Part shown: one piece after another, positions 45,553-53,263 of the stretch
Layout: each line of letters opens with the position of its first letter
Position numbering within the stretch: position 1 is the first letter of the stretch
Origin: an uncultured Allofournierella sp.
Lineage (GTDB): Bacteria; Bacillota; Clostridia; Oscillospirales; Ruminococcaceae
NCBI GenBank assembly: GCA_944382705.1
Contig: CALWNE010000053.1
Span: 29,875 to 93,874 of the forward strand
Direction: 5' to 3'
Length of the DNA: 64,000 bases
Notes under the pieces: model-generated
Database searches by the model: none
Seen by the model: the letters and a program-made list of their open reading frames with translations, nothing else
Told to the model about the DNA's origin: nothing
Translations under genes and position numbers: made by a program

Positions 45553-45583
45553 ATGGATTGATAAACTAAAGGAGCAAACAACT

Positions 45584-46054
45584 GTGACCGACGAACAATT
45601 GATGGACCTTGCTTTGGAGCAGGCCCGGCAGGCAGCCGCTTTGGGCGAGGTGCCGGTGGGGGCGGTGGTGGCCCTGAACGGCGAACCCATTGCCATGGCC
45701 CACAATACCAGAGAGACCAAAAAGAATGCCGTTCACCATGCAGAGCTGCTGGCCATTGACCAGGCCTGCCAGGTGCTGGGAGGCTGGCGGTTGTGGCAGT
45801 GCGAGCTGTTTGTAACGCTGGAGCCCTGCCCCATGTGCAGCGGCGCCATTATTAACAGCCGCATCAAGCGGGTAGTGTATGGCGCAAAGGATACCAAGGC
45901 AGGGTGCTGCGGCTCCATGCTGGATTTATTCAGTTACCCCTTCAATCACCATCCGGTGATTGAAAGCGGACTGAAGGAGCAGGAAGCCGCTGCGCTGCTT
46001 CAGGATTTTTTTGCAATGCTGCGCAAAAAGCGAGAGGAGAAAAAACGCCCATGA
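45584..46054 (+). CDS. tadA: tRNA adenosine(34) deaminase
   Basis: A ~156-residue zinc deaminase converting A34 to inosine in tRNA-Arg(ACG). The active-site motifs H-A-E (in AVHHAELLA) and P-C-P-M-C-S-G are intact, and GEVPVGAVV and KDTKAGCCGS are TadA signatures. The start is GTG 45584 after AAAGGAG. The longer frame from 45371 lies in the CPBP gene. The ATGA overlap with the next gene indicates coupling. Confidence 0.95.
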   Translation: MTDEQLMDLALEQARQAAALGEVPVGAVVALNGEPIAMAHNTRETKKNAVHHAELLAIDQACQVLGGWRLWQCELFVTLEPCPMCSGAIINSRIKRVVYGAKDTKAGCCGSMLDLFSYPFNHHPVIESGLKEQEAAALLQDFFAMLRKKREEKKRP

Positions 46055-46779
46055 AGGAACGAGTGGTTTTGATTACCGGCGCAAGCCAGGGCATTGGCGC
46101 TGCCACCGCCCGTGCCTTTGCCCAAGCAGGGTACAGGGTGGCAGCCAACTACTACACCAGCCAGCAGGCGGTGGAACAGCTGGCGCAGGAGCAGCCGGGG
46201 CGTATTCTGCCGGTGCAGGCAGATGTGGCGGACCGTGCCCAGGTGGAGGCGATGTTCCGGCAGGTGGAACAGACCCTTGGCCCGGTGGAAATCCTGGTGT
46301 GCAACGCAGGCATTGCCCGGCAGGAGCTGTTTACCGATGTAACCCCCCAGCAGTGGAGCCGTATGCTGGATGTGCATCTGACCGGTGCATTCCACTGCTG
46401 CCAGCTGGCACTGCCGGGAATGCTGCGGGCGAAATGGGGCCGCATTATAACCGTGAGTTCCATGTGGGGGCAGGTGGGGGCCAGCTGTGAGGTTGCCTAT
46501 TCGGCGGCGAAGGCAGGGCTGATTGGCTTTACCCGTGCGCTGGCCAAGGAAGAAGGCCCCAGCGGCATTACAGTGAACTGCGTGGCACCCGGCGTGGTGG
46601 ATACCCGCATGATGGCTGGTTTTTCTGCCCAGGATAAGGAGGAGCTGGCCCAGGAGATACCGGTGGGACGGCTGGGCACACCCGAACAGGTGGCCCGTTC
46701 GATTTTGTTTTTGGCTGCCGAGGATGCGGACTACATAACCGGGCAGGTGCTGGGTGTGAATGGCGGCATGATTGTGTAA
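46051..46779 (+). CDS. SDR-family reductase (FabG-like)
   Basis: A 242-residue short-chain dehydrogenase: NADP-binding GASQGIGAA, N-A-G in CNAGIARQ, catalytic Ser (VSSMWGQ) and Y-S-A-A-K. FabG-like 3-oxoacyl-ACP reduction is most likely, but an isolated FabG paralog may act on other ketones. ATG 46051 overlaps the tadA stop. No other fatty-acid genes are nearby. Confidence 0.88.
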   Translation: MKERVVLITGASQGIGAATARAFAQAGYRVAANYYTSQQAVEQLAQEQPGRILPVQADVADRAQVEAMFRQVEQTLGPVEILVCNAGIARQELFTDVTPQQWSRMLDVHLTGAFHCCQLALPGMLRAKWGRIITVSSMWGQVGASCEVAYSAAKAGLIGFTRALAKEEGPSGITVNCVAPGVVDTRMMAGFSAQDKEELAQEIPVGRLGTPEQVARSILFLAAEDADYITGQVLGVNGGMIV

Positions 46780-46842
46780 AGTGCGGCAGCTGAACCTTTT
46801 ACCCTTGGGGTGCATACCATGGGGGAAAAAGGAGGTGAGGGC

Positions 46843-47562
46843 ATGACCGTACTTGAGGAAGGTGTGGATGTATCCCGCTACAACGGAGTAATCCAGTGGC
46901 CTGCCGTATACCAGGCAGGCAAGCGGTTTGCCATTGTAAGGCTTGGGTCTAGCAGTGCCAATGGGCCTTATCTAGACCCTTATTTCAACGATAATGTAAA
47001 ACAGGCCCAGGCAGCTGGCCTGCGGGTGGGGGCGTACTACTACACCTATGCTTCCAGCGAGGAAGAAGTGATTGGCGAGCTGAATGTGCTGCTGCCTGCC
47101 CTGGAGGGGCACCGGCTGGAATACCCGGTGTATGTGGATGCGGAAAGCCAGGAGCTGGCCCAGCTGGGGCGGGAACGAGCCACCCAGCTGGTGCGTTTTG
47201 CCATGGATATTTTGGATCAGAAGGGCTGGTTCCCAGGTTATTACAGCTATACCAATTATCTGGGCCAGTATCTGGATTATCAGCAGCTGGCGGACTATCC
47301 CCTTTGGGTGGCAGATTACCGGGGATACCTGGGCCATCCCGGTGAGTATGGAATGTGGCAGTATTCCTCGGTGGGTCAGGTGCCTGGCATTGGCACCAAT
47401 GTGGATTTGGATTACAGCTATGTGGACTATCTGCCCATCATACGCCAGCAGGGCAAAAACGGTTATGGCGGCCAGCCGGAATGCCTGGAGGACGAATACC
47501 GGGAACGCTGGCTGGCTGCCCAGAGCAAGCTGGATGCCATTGAGGAGATTTTAAACCGGTGA
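46843..47562 (+). CDS. GH25 lysozyme (N,O-diacetylmuramidase type)
   Basis: A ~239-residue protein consisting of one GH25 barrel: GVDVSRYNGVIQW at the N-terminus, FAIVRLG, GAYYYTYA, YPVYVDAES with the catalytic acids, and WQYSSVGQVPGI at the end. It cleaves the MurNAc-GlcNAc bond in peptidoglycan. No signal peptide is visible, so export would need a holin or lysis, as for prophage endolysins; no phage genes adjoin it. ATG 46843 follows AAAGGAGGTGAGG. Confidence 0.88.
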   Translation: MTVLEEGVDVSRYNGVIQWPAVYQAGKRFAIVRLGSSSANGPYLDPYFNDNVKQAQAAGLRVGAYYYTYASSEEEVIGELNVLLPALEGHRLEYPVYVDAESQELAQLGRERATQLVRFAMDILDQKGWFPGYYSYTNYLGQYLDYQQLADYPLWVADYRGYLGHPGEYGMWQYSSVGQVPGIGTNVDLDYSYVDYLPIIRQQGKNGYGGQPECLEDEYRERWLAAQSKLDAIEEILNR

Positions 47563-47667
47563 TGGCCCTGCAAGCCCTTGCGGCCCGGCGGCAAAATCGC
47601 TATGATAAACATAAGCGGCTGCACGGGCAGCCGGGGAATAACAAGACAGAACACTAGGAGCAAGGTT

Positions 47668-48870
47668 ATGGACAACAAAAAAAACATCCGCACTGTGTTT
47701 GGTGCAGCGGTGCTGTGCATTCTTTTGTATTGGGGTCTGCAAAATATGGACCGATTGGGCCGCATTATGGGTGGCCTTGGAACCATGATACTGCCCTTTG
47801 CTTTGGGCGGGGCCATGGCCTTTATCTTTAATGTACCCATGCGTGCCATCGAGGCACATCTGCCACGGCAGGTGAAGGGCATCAAACGGCCCATATCGCT
47901 GGTAATCACCCTGGCAGCCGTGGTGAGCGTGCTTATGATTGTGAGCCTGCTGGTGGTACCGCAGCTGCAAGAAACCACCCTGCGCATCTTTGCCCAGCTG
48001 CCCCACTTCTGGAAGGAAGCCCAGCAGTTTATGGTGCGGATGATGACAGATTACCCCGCCTTGAAGGAATGGCTGCAAGACCCTGCCAGCATTGACTGGA
48101 ACGGCTTGGTAAAGGCTGCGGTGGATTGGCTGCAAACCAGCGGTCTGGTGCTGGTGGGCAACACGGTAAGCGCTGCCACCGGCCTGATTTCGGGCTTTGT
48201 AAACTTTTTTATTGGCTTTATCTTTGCAGTGTACCTGCTGTTTGAGAAGGAGAGCCTGGCCCGCCAGATTCGGATGCTGCTCTACGGCTGGCTGCCGGAA
48301 CAGGCAGCTGACCGCATTTTGGAAATTGCACAGCTCAGCGACCGCATTTTTTCCCGGTTTTTGTCCGGTCAGTGTGTGGAGGCCTGCATTTTGGGCCTGC
48401 TGTTTTTTGTGGGCATGACCCTGTTTGATATGCCCTATGTGCTGCTGGTCAGTGTGCTGGTGGCCGTTACTGCACTGATTCCTGTATTTGGTGCTTTTAT
48501 TGGCTGCTTTGTGGGGGCGTTTTTGATTTTGATTGATGACCCCATGAAGGCAGTTGTGTTTGTGATTTTGTTCCTGGTAATTCAGCAGATTGAAGGCAAC
48601 CTGATTTACCCCCGTGTGGTGGGCAATTCGGTGGGCCTGCCTGCCATTTGGGTGCTGGTGGCCGTTACCGTGGGCGGCAGTACCATGGGTGTGGTGGGTA
48701 TGCTGGTGATGATTCCTGCCTGCTCGGTGCTGTACAGCCTTCTGCGCACCGCCACCCGCAACCGGCTGAGCAAGCGGGAAGTTTCCCGTCAGAAATACGC
48801 TGGCGCCATGATGGAAGCCGCTGGCCCTAAAACGGAAGCCGCAAAAACTTCCAAACAGCCCAAGCGATAA
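47668..48870 (+). CDS. AI-2E family transporter (YdiK/TqsA-like permease)
   Basis: A 400-residue membrane protein with about eight helices and the family features LPFALGGAMAFIFNVP, NFFIGFIFAVYLLFEKE, LTRT-like linker ISRFLSGQCVEACILG and EGNLIYPRVVGNSVGLP. The family name comes from TqsA of E. coli; many members move other solutes or ions. The start is ATG 47668 after CTAGGAG. The C-terminal 40 residues are charged. Followed by a strong hairpin. Confidence 0.9.
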   Translation: MDNKKNIRTVFGAAVLCILLYWGLQNMDRLGRIMGGLGTMILPFALGGAMAFIFNVPMRAIEAHLPRQVKGIKRPISLVITLAAVVSVLMIVSLLVVPQLQETTLRIFAQLPHFWKEAQQFMVRMMTDYPALKEWLQDPASIDWNGLVKAAVDWLQTSGLVLVGNTVSAATGLISGFVNFFIGFIFAVYLLFEKESLARQIRMLLYGWLPEQAADRILEIAQLSDRIFSRFLSGQCVEACILGLLFFVGMTLFDMPYVLLVSVLVAVTALIPVFGAFIGCFVGAFLILIDDPMKAVVFVILFLVIQQIEGNLIYPRVVGNSVGLPAIWVLVAVTVGGSTMGVVGMLVMIPACSVLYSLLRTATRNRLSKREVSRQKYAGAMMEAAGPKTEAAKTSKQPKR

Positions 48871-48894
48871 CCCTTGCAGGCCGCAGCCTAAAAA

Positions 48895-48940
48895 AACAGC
48901 AAAGCCGCCGGAGCCCTTGTGGCCCGGCGGCTTTGCTGTT
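48895..48940. terminator. Terminator between AI-2E gene and thioredoxin gene
   Basis: A 17-bp stem (AACAGCAAAGCCGCCGG, 48895-48911, with its complement at 48924-48940). The T-run is on the minus-strand side, so it mainly ends the thioredoxin transcript. Confidence 0.85.
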
Positions 48941-49019
48941 GATACTTGGAGGAAGATATATTAAAAAAAGTAAGGAAGATAGCTAGTAAATGAATTGCGG
49001 CTTTGCAGATGTCTGGCGA

Positions 49020-49331
49020 TTAGCCCAGCATCTGCTCCACATTGGCTTTGGGCACCAGGCCCACATTCTTGCAGGCAACCTGACCGTTCTTAAAAACAAT
49101 CAGGGTGGGAATGCTCATAACGCCAAACTGGGCAGCCAGCTCGGGGCACTGGTCGATGTCGATTTTGCCCACCTTAATGCTGCCGGCCTTCTCCTCGGCA
49201 ATCTGGTCCACGATAGGAGCCATCATGCGGCAGGGGCCGCACCACTCTGCCCAGAAATCAACCAGAACGGGCACATTGCTGTTGAGTACTTCCTGCTGAA
49301 AATTTTCGCTGGTGATGGTCATAACGCTCAT
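49020..49331 (-). CDS. trxA: Thioredoxin
   Basis: A 103-residue classical thioredoxin with WAEWCGPCRMMAP active site and cis-proline context MSIPTLIVF. It reduces protein disulfides in the cytoplasm. ATG 49331 follows AAAGGAG at 10 bases; a second ATG at 49322 is possible. A ~200-base leader separates it from a promoter with a Crp/Fnr-type palindrome at about -41, and a Crp/Fnr-type gene lies just upstream. Confidence 0.96.
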   Translation of the reverse strand: MSVMTITSENFQQEVLNSNVPVLVDFWAEWCGPCRMMAPIVDQIAEEKAGSIKVGKIDIDQCPELAAQFGVMSIPTLIVFKNGQVACKNVGLVPKANVEQMLG

Positions 49332-49535
49332 AACCAAAACGCTCCTTTGCTTATTCGTTGGGGCAATTCTGCATCCTTTCCAATCAAGGAAATAGCGATG
49401 GATTTTTGCAAGATAAACCAAAAGCATACAAATTTTTAAAGGGATGCTTTTGAACAAACTCACAAAAAATTCAGCATACACCGCCTGGGCCAGTTGGCAT
49501 TAAGGGTGCGGAGCTGCCATTGATTTGTTGTGTTT

Positions 49536-49576
49536 AGTATATCCCTATGCAGAAAAAATATCCGTGACCAAGTCAC
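49536..49576 (-). promoter_or_regulatory. Thioredoxin promoter with Crp/Fnr-like operator
   Basis: On the minus strand a TATACT -10 box lies at 49541-49536, giving a start near 49529. The perfect 13-base palindrome GTGACCAAGTCAC (49564-49576) is centred 41 bases upstream of that start, and no good -35 box is present, as in class II Crp/Fnr-activated promoters. Confidence 0.6.
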
Positions 49577-49607
49577 TATAAGTACACCGAAGTGGTGTTG
49601 TTTGGCT

Positions 49608-50276
49608 TTAGCGCAAGCTATCCTGCGCAATCTGGGTGAGCTTTTCCAGGTCTGTAATGGTAACGCATCCACGGGATACCTCCACCATCTGATCGGTTTG
49701 GAAATATTTCAGCATACGGGTAACAACTTCCCGCGCGCTGCCCAGATGGCGGGCAATTGCTTCGTGGGTGATTTTTAGGCGCAGGCTGTCGTTCAGCTGG
49801 CATTCGTTCACCAAAAAAGCCGCCAGGCGGCTGTCCAGGTGTTTGTACAAAATCTGATCCAGCAGCCACATTACATCAGAAAAAGAGCTGGCAATCAGCT
49901 CGGTGGTGTAGTTGGCCACCGCAGCACACTCCTGCATCAGCTGCTTGTAAACAGGTGCGGGAATGCGGTAGAGGGTGGTATTTTTTTCGGCCTGGATGGA
50001 AATATCAAATTGCAGGCTGTTGAGCATACAGTAAGCCGAAAGAATGCACACATCCCGTTCAAAAAGCCGATACAGGGTGATTTCCCGGCCATCGTCCGAG
50101 TAGGAATACACCCGCAGCTGCCCGGTTACAACAATCAGCGGGCCAATGCAATCCTGCGAGCCATTGTGCACCACCTCTCCCTTGGGGACGGAATAAAAAC
50201 TCACACTGCGCTGAAGCAGGGCCTGTTGGTCTGGGGTGAGTTTGCTCCAAAAAGGCAGGTACTCCCAAAATTCCAT
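49608..50276 (-). CDS. Crp/Fnr family transcriptional regulator
   Basis: A 222-residue regulator: N-terminal cNMP-binding-type barrel (PKGEVVHNGSQDCIGPLIVVTGQLRVY split around residue 45, GREITLYRLFERDVCILSAYCML) and C-terminal winged helix (ITHEAIARHLGSAREVVTRMLKYF). Cysteines at the ERDVCILS motif occur in many YeiL/Fnr-like redox regulators. It lies directly upstream of the thioredoxin gene and is the likely reader of the palindrome between them. ATG 50276 follows AAAGGAG. Confidence 0.9.
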   Translation of the reverse strand: MEFWEYLPFWSKLTPDQQALLQRSVSFYSVPKGEVVHNGSQDCIGPLIVVTGQLRVYSYSDDGREITLYRLFERDVCILSAYCMLNSLQFDISIQAEKNTTLYRIPAPVYKQLMQECAAVANYTTELIASSFSDVMWLLDQILYKHLDSRLAAFLVNECQLNDSLRLKITHEAIARHLGSAREVVTRMLKYFQTDQMVEVSRGCVTITDLEKLTQIAQDSLR

Positions 50277-50557
50277 GGTAGTCTCCTTTCGTTAAGTGTA
50301 GCGGCAGTGCCCCGCAATGTACCCAAAGGGCTCCGGGTGGCACACCGCGCCCAAATTTTCTGTGGTAGTGCCCAAAATGCTTGCCAATCCAGCAAGGGTG
50401 CGGCTGCACTTTTGGGCTATCTTGCAAAAAATTCCGGCACGCTTTGCCTTTGCCAGAGAATGCTGCGGTGCTGCCTGGTAATACAATTTATTATGCCACA
50501 AAATAACCCTGGGCGCAACGATAACGGCTGTGGTACGGCTGCACCAAAAAAACAAAA
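50277..50557. other. Intergenic region without a supported gene
   Basis: About 280 bases between the Crp-like gene start and the phosphatase terminator. It contains TGCCC/GGGCA-type short inverted repeats and an ATTTATTATGCC stretch near 50490, but no gene with a ribosome site. Confidence 0.4.
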
Positions 50558-50586
50558 GCCCAAAACAGCGAACAACGGTTTTGGGC
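50558..50586 (-). terminator. Terminator of phosphatase gene
   Basis: GCCCAAAAC (50558-50566) pairs with GTTTTGGGC (50578-50586); on the minus strand TTTTGTTTTTTT follows. Confidence 0.85.
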
Positions 50587-50592
50587 AACGGG

Positions 50593-51330
50593 TCAGGGAT
50601 TGAGAACACCCTCCTGCTGGGAGTTTACATAGACGGTCTGGCCGGTTTCCAGGCAGTAGGCTGCCAGCTGACCGCCAAACACACAGCCGCAATCCAGTGC
50701 CAGGTGGCCGTTTTCCTGAAAGATGAGGGGTTGTTTATCCTTTCGGATCAGGGGGGTGGGTGTGTGGCCGGTTACCAGGTGAATGCGGTCGCTGGCGTAG
50801 TAGCGGCAGCGGTAGTTGGCACGGCACCACAAAAAGTCCTGCGGGTCATATTCTTCCAGTTCCTTGGTGGGGTCAAACTGGTCGATGCCACCGTGCACCA
50901 TAATATAAAGGGCGTCGTTATGCTGGACGGCTTCAAAAGTGGAGGCTTGCTTCAGGTAGCACAGAATTTCCTCCTGCTGCTGCTGGGGCAGGGCAGCAAA
51001 TTGCCCCAGAGTTACCTCGCCGCCGTTGTTCATCCATAAAGAATAAATCTGGGATACCTGCTCCTGATTTTTTAGTGTGTCAATGCTTTCGGCGGTAATT
51101 TCCGCAGTAAGGCAGCGCAGCACGGAAAGCATCATAGCGTCGTGATTGCCCAAAACATAGCGGGCATTGGGCATGGAGATAAGCTGCTGTATCACCGCAA
51201 TGGGGTGGGGCCCACGGTCCATACAGTCCCCCAAAACAAACAGCTCGTCCTGGCTGGAAAAACCAATGGCATGGAGCAGCTCCATGAATTCATTGTAACA
51301 ACCATGAATGTCGGCAACGATGTAGCGCAT
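50593..51330 (-). CDS. PPP-family metallophosphatase (Ser/Thr phosphatase or Ap4A hydrolase-like)
   Basis: A ~245-residue metallophosphoesterase with all metal motifs: D-I-H-G, G-D-C-M-D-R-G, G-N-H-D, MVHGGID and VTGHTPTP. This set matches PrpA/ApaH-like bacterial PPP phosphatases; whether it acts on phosphoproteins or dinucleoside polyphosphates cannot be told. ATG 51330 follows GGAGG at 7 bases. The gene is single with its own terminator. Confidence 0.9.
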   Translation of the reverse strand: MRYIVADIHGCYNEFMELLHAIGFSSQDELFVLGDCMDRGPHPIAVIQQLISMPNARYVLGNHDAMMLSVLRCLTAEITAESIDTLKNQEQVSQIYSLWMNNGGEVTLGQFAALPQQQQEEILCYLKQASTFEAVQHNDALYIMVHGGIDQFDPTKELEEYDPQDFLWCRANYRCRYYASDRIHLVTGHTPTPLIRKDKQPLIFQENGHLALDCGCVFGGQLAAYCLETGQTVYVNSQQEGVLNP

Positions 51331-51561
51331 GGGGGTACCTCCAAAACACACAAAATGATTTGCCTGGAGAACCGGCGAAAGCCATGGGGAACCGGGCAGA
51401 CAAACAACAAAAATGCTTGGTTCCTATTATACACGCAAACACCGGCAAATAAAATGGCGTTTTGCAGCGAAAAGCAGGCCCCGCTGCCGGCGGGGGAAAG
51501 GGGGGATTGAAGGGAGGGGTGGACTGAGGACAAAAAATAAAAATAATTTTTAAAAAACCTA

Positions 51562-51590
51562 TTGCAATTTTTAAAAATGGGTGATATAAT
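51562..51590 (+). promoter_or_regulatory. Promoter of tRNA-Gly/tRNA-Leu
   Basis: TTGCAA (51562-51567), 17-base spacer, TATAAT (51585-51590), preceded by A/T-tracts resembling an UP element. Confidence 0.8.
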
Positions 51591-51616
51591 AACTCTCGCA
51601 GTCACAAAACGGATGC

Positions 51617-51691
51617 GCAGGTGTCGTACAACGGCTAGTACATCAGCCTTCCAAGCTGAGGACGTGGGTTCGACTCCCATCACCTGCTCCA
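51617..51691 (+). tRNA. tRNA-Gly(TCC)
   Basis: Acceptor stem GCAGGTG/CACCTGC, anticodon loop CTTCCAA (anticodon TCC), T-loop GGTTCGACTCC, encoded CCA. Confidence 0.95.
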
Positions 51692-51724
51692 ATGCAATCA
51701 ATCAATGACTGCATACATATCCGT

Positions 51725-51811
51725 GCGGATGTGGCGGAATTGGCAGACGCGCTAGATTCAGGTTCTAGTGGTAGCGATACCGTGGGGGTTCAAGTCCCTT
51801 CATCCGCACCA
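51725..51811 (+). tRNA. tRNA-Leu(CAG), copy 2
   Basis: Acceptor stem GCGGATG/CATCCGC, anticodon CAG, long variable arm, encoded CCA. Identical to the minus-strand copy at 15403-15489. Confidence 0.96.
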
Positions 51812-51814
51812 AGC

Positions 51815-51852
51815 AAACACCCTGCAAAACAATGGTTTGCAGGGTGTTTTTT
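51815..51852 (+). terminator. Terminator of tRNA-Gly/tRNA-Leu
   Basis: AAACACCCTGCAAA (51815-51828) pairs with TTTGCAGGGTGTTT (51836-51849), followed by more T. Confidence 0.88.
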
Positions 51853-52016
51853 CGTTTAGAATATCCCCTCCGTGGCAGCATAGACGGAACCGTTGGCGCA
51901 ATAGCTTTGCTTGGTGCGAAAGGGCAAGGGTGCAAGCTTGGTTGCTGGATAAGAGTTTGTGCTAAAATTGTACTAAAATAGAATGGATTTTACAAAATAA
52001 AAAGGAGAACACAACC

Positions 52017-52685
52017 TTGAGCACTGCACATAAAAACGGTTTGCAGCTGCCCTGCCTGCCAGCCCGGTTGGAGCAGGCGGAGCGGCCGGAAGAATTGATT
52101 TGGATGGCCCGCCACAGCGGTGAGGCTCTGAAAGGTTGGAGCATTGTGGGGGCAAATCTTGCAGGCGAGGATTTGCGGGAGCTGGAGCTGGAGGGCTGTG
52201 TGCTGCAGGGCTGTCGTCTGACAGGCTGCGATTTAAGGGAAAGCCGTTGGCAGGATGTGGTGCTGCGCCAGTGCGATGTATCCGGTGTACAGGCTGGCGA
52301 AAGCAGCTTTTGCCGGGTACACTGGCAGGATGTAAAGGCACTGGGAGCAGACCTGAGCAACAGCGGCTTTCATGGTTTGCTCATGGAGGATTGCCGTTTG
52401 GAACGGGTGAATTTTTCGGACAGCGTGTTCAAATTTGCCCGGATGTGCCGCTGCAATTTGACAGGAGCCTGGTTCCAGGAATGCCGACACAGCCAGCTGG
52501 AATGGGAGAACTGCACCCTGGTGGAAACAAACTTTTTTAAAACCCCGCTCAAGGGGGTGGATTTTACCAGCAGCCAGATGGAACGGCCTGTTTTGAGCGA
52601 TACAGCCCAGGAGCTGAAGGGTGCCATAGTGAGCTGGGAGCAAGCCGCCCAGCTGGCTGCCCTGTTGGGCCTGGTGATTCGATAA
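52017..52685 (+). CDS. Pentapeptide-repeat protein
   Basis: A 222-residue protein with repeated A-[DN]-L-x-x-like units (IVGANLAGEDLRELELEGCVLQGCRL, LTGCDL, ADLSNSGF, VNFSDSVF, CNLTGAWF, TLVETNFF) forming a right-handed quadrilateral helix. The C-terminal 30 residues form a helix (LKGAIVSWEQAAQLAALLGL). Relatives include gyrase-protecting Qnr/MfpA proteins, but the function here is unknown. The start is TTG 52017 about 9 bases after AAAAAGGAG. It follows a tRNA operon terminator by 160 bases. Confidence 0.85.
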   Translation: MSTAHKNGLQLPCLPARLEQAERPEELIWMARHSGEALKGWSIVGANLAGEDLRELELEGCVLQGCRLTGCDLRESRWQDVVLRQCDVSGVQAGESSFCRVHWQDVKALGADLSNSGFHGLLMEDCRLERVNFSDSVFKFARMCRCNLTGAWFQECRHSQLEWENCTLVETNFFKTPLKGVDFTSSQMERPVLSDTAQELKGAIVSWEQAAQLAALLGLVIR

Positions 52686-52725
52686 GAGAGCAAAGAGCCA
52701 GGCTGCTCAGTCTTAAAAAAATAGA

Positions 52726-52808
52726 GGCTGCCCAGCAACAAAAGCTGGCAGCTGCGTGCAAAAAGCCTTCGGATGTGGTCGGTTTGGCCCATCCGGGGGT
52801 TTTTTTGT
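52726..52808 (+). terminator. Two hairpins after pentapeptide-repeat gene
   Basis: GCTGCCCAGC/GCTGGCAGC form one hairpin at about 52730-52755. A second, with AAAAAGCC-CGGATG (from 52761) and CATCCG-GGGTTTTTTT (to about 52807), is a rho-independent terminator. Confidence 0.75.
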
Positions 52809-53263
52809 TGCCCATGATTAAGCTGGCGAAATTGGCAGGAATGCTGCCGTTGAATGTTTAAGCGATACAATCGCTAATATGGCTTGTTTTGGAAATAAGG
52901 TACAGAGGTTGTGCAGGCCAGGTTGAGCTGATGCAGATGAAAAATGCAAAAGATTGTGCGCAGGTATAACAACTGCACAAAAAAGCATGAGGAAATGTAT
53001 GCAAAAGAAAAACACCAATTGCAATATCGTGCACAAAATGTTCACCAAAGCCTAAATCGATTTTTAAAATATTAAAAACAATATGGTTTTATGTATAATT
53101 TTAATTAAAATTTTGTTGATTATTTTTAGGAGTGATGCTTATAAAATGAAAAATTTGTTCCAGGCATTTAAGTTCGTATAATTCACCGAGTTTGCTTGCG
53201 GGAAAAACAGTTTCCGGTTCCCGGTTTGCAAACCCAAGTACTATGGAAAGGTTGTTTCAAACA
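52809..53263 (+). other. A+T-rich region upstream of sialidase gene
   Basis: No gene is supported. A TATAAT box at 53094-53099 is likely the sialidase -10; no good -35 is seen, so an activator may be needed. The reading frame of the sialidase is open back to 53192 but lacks a ribosome site there. Confidence 0.5.
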
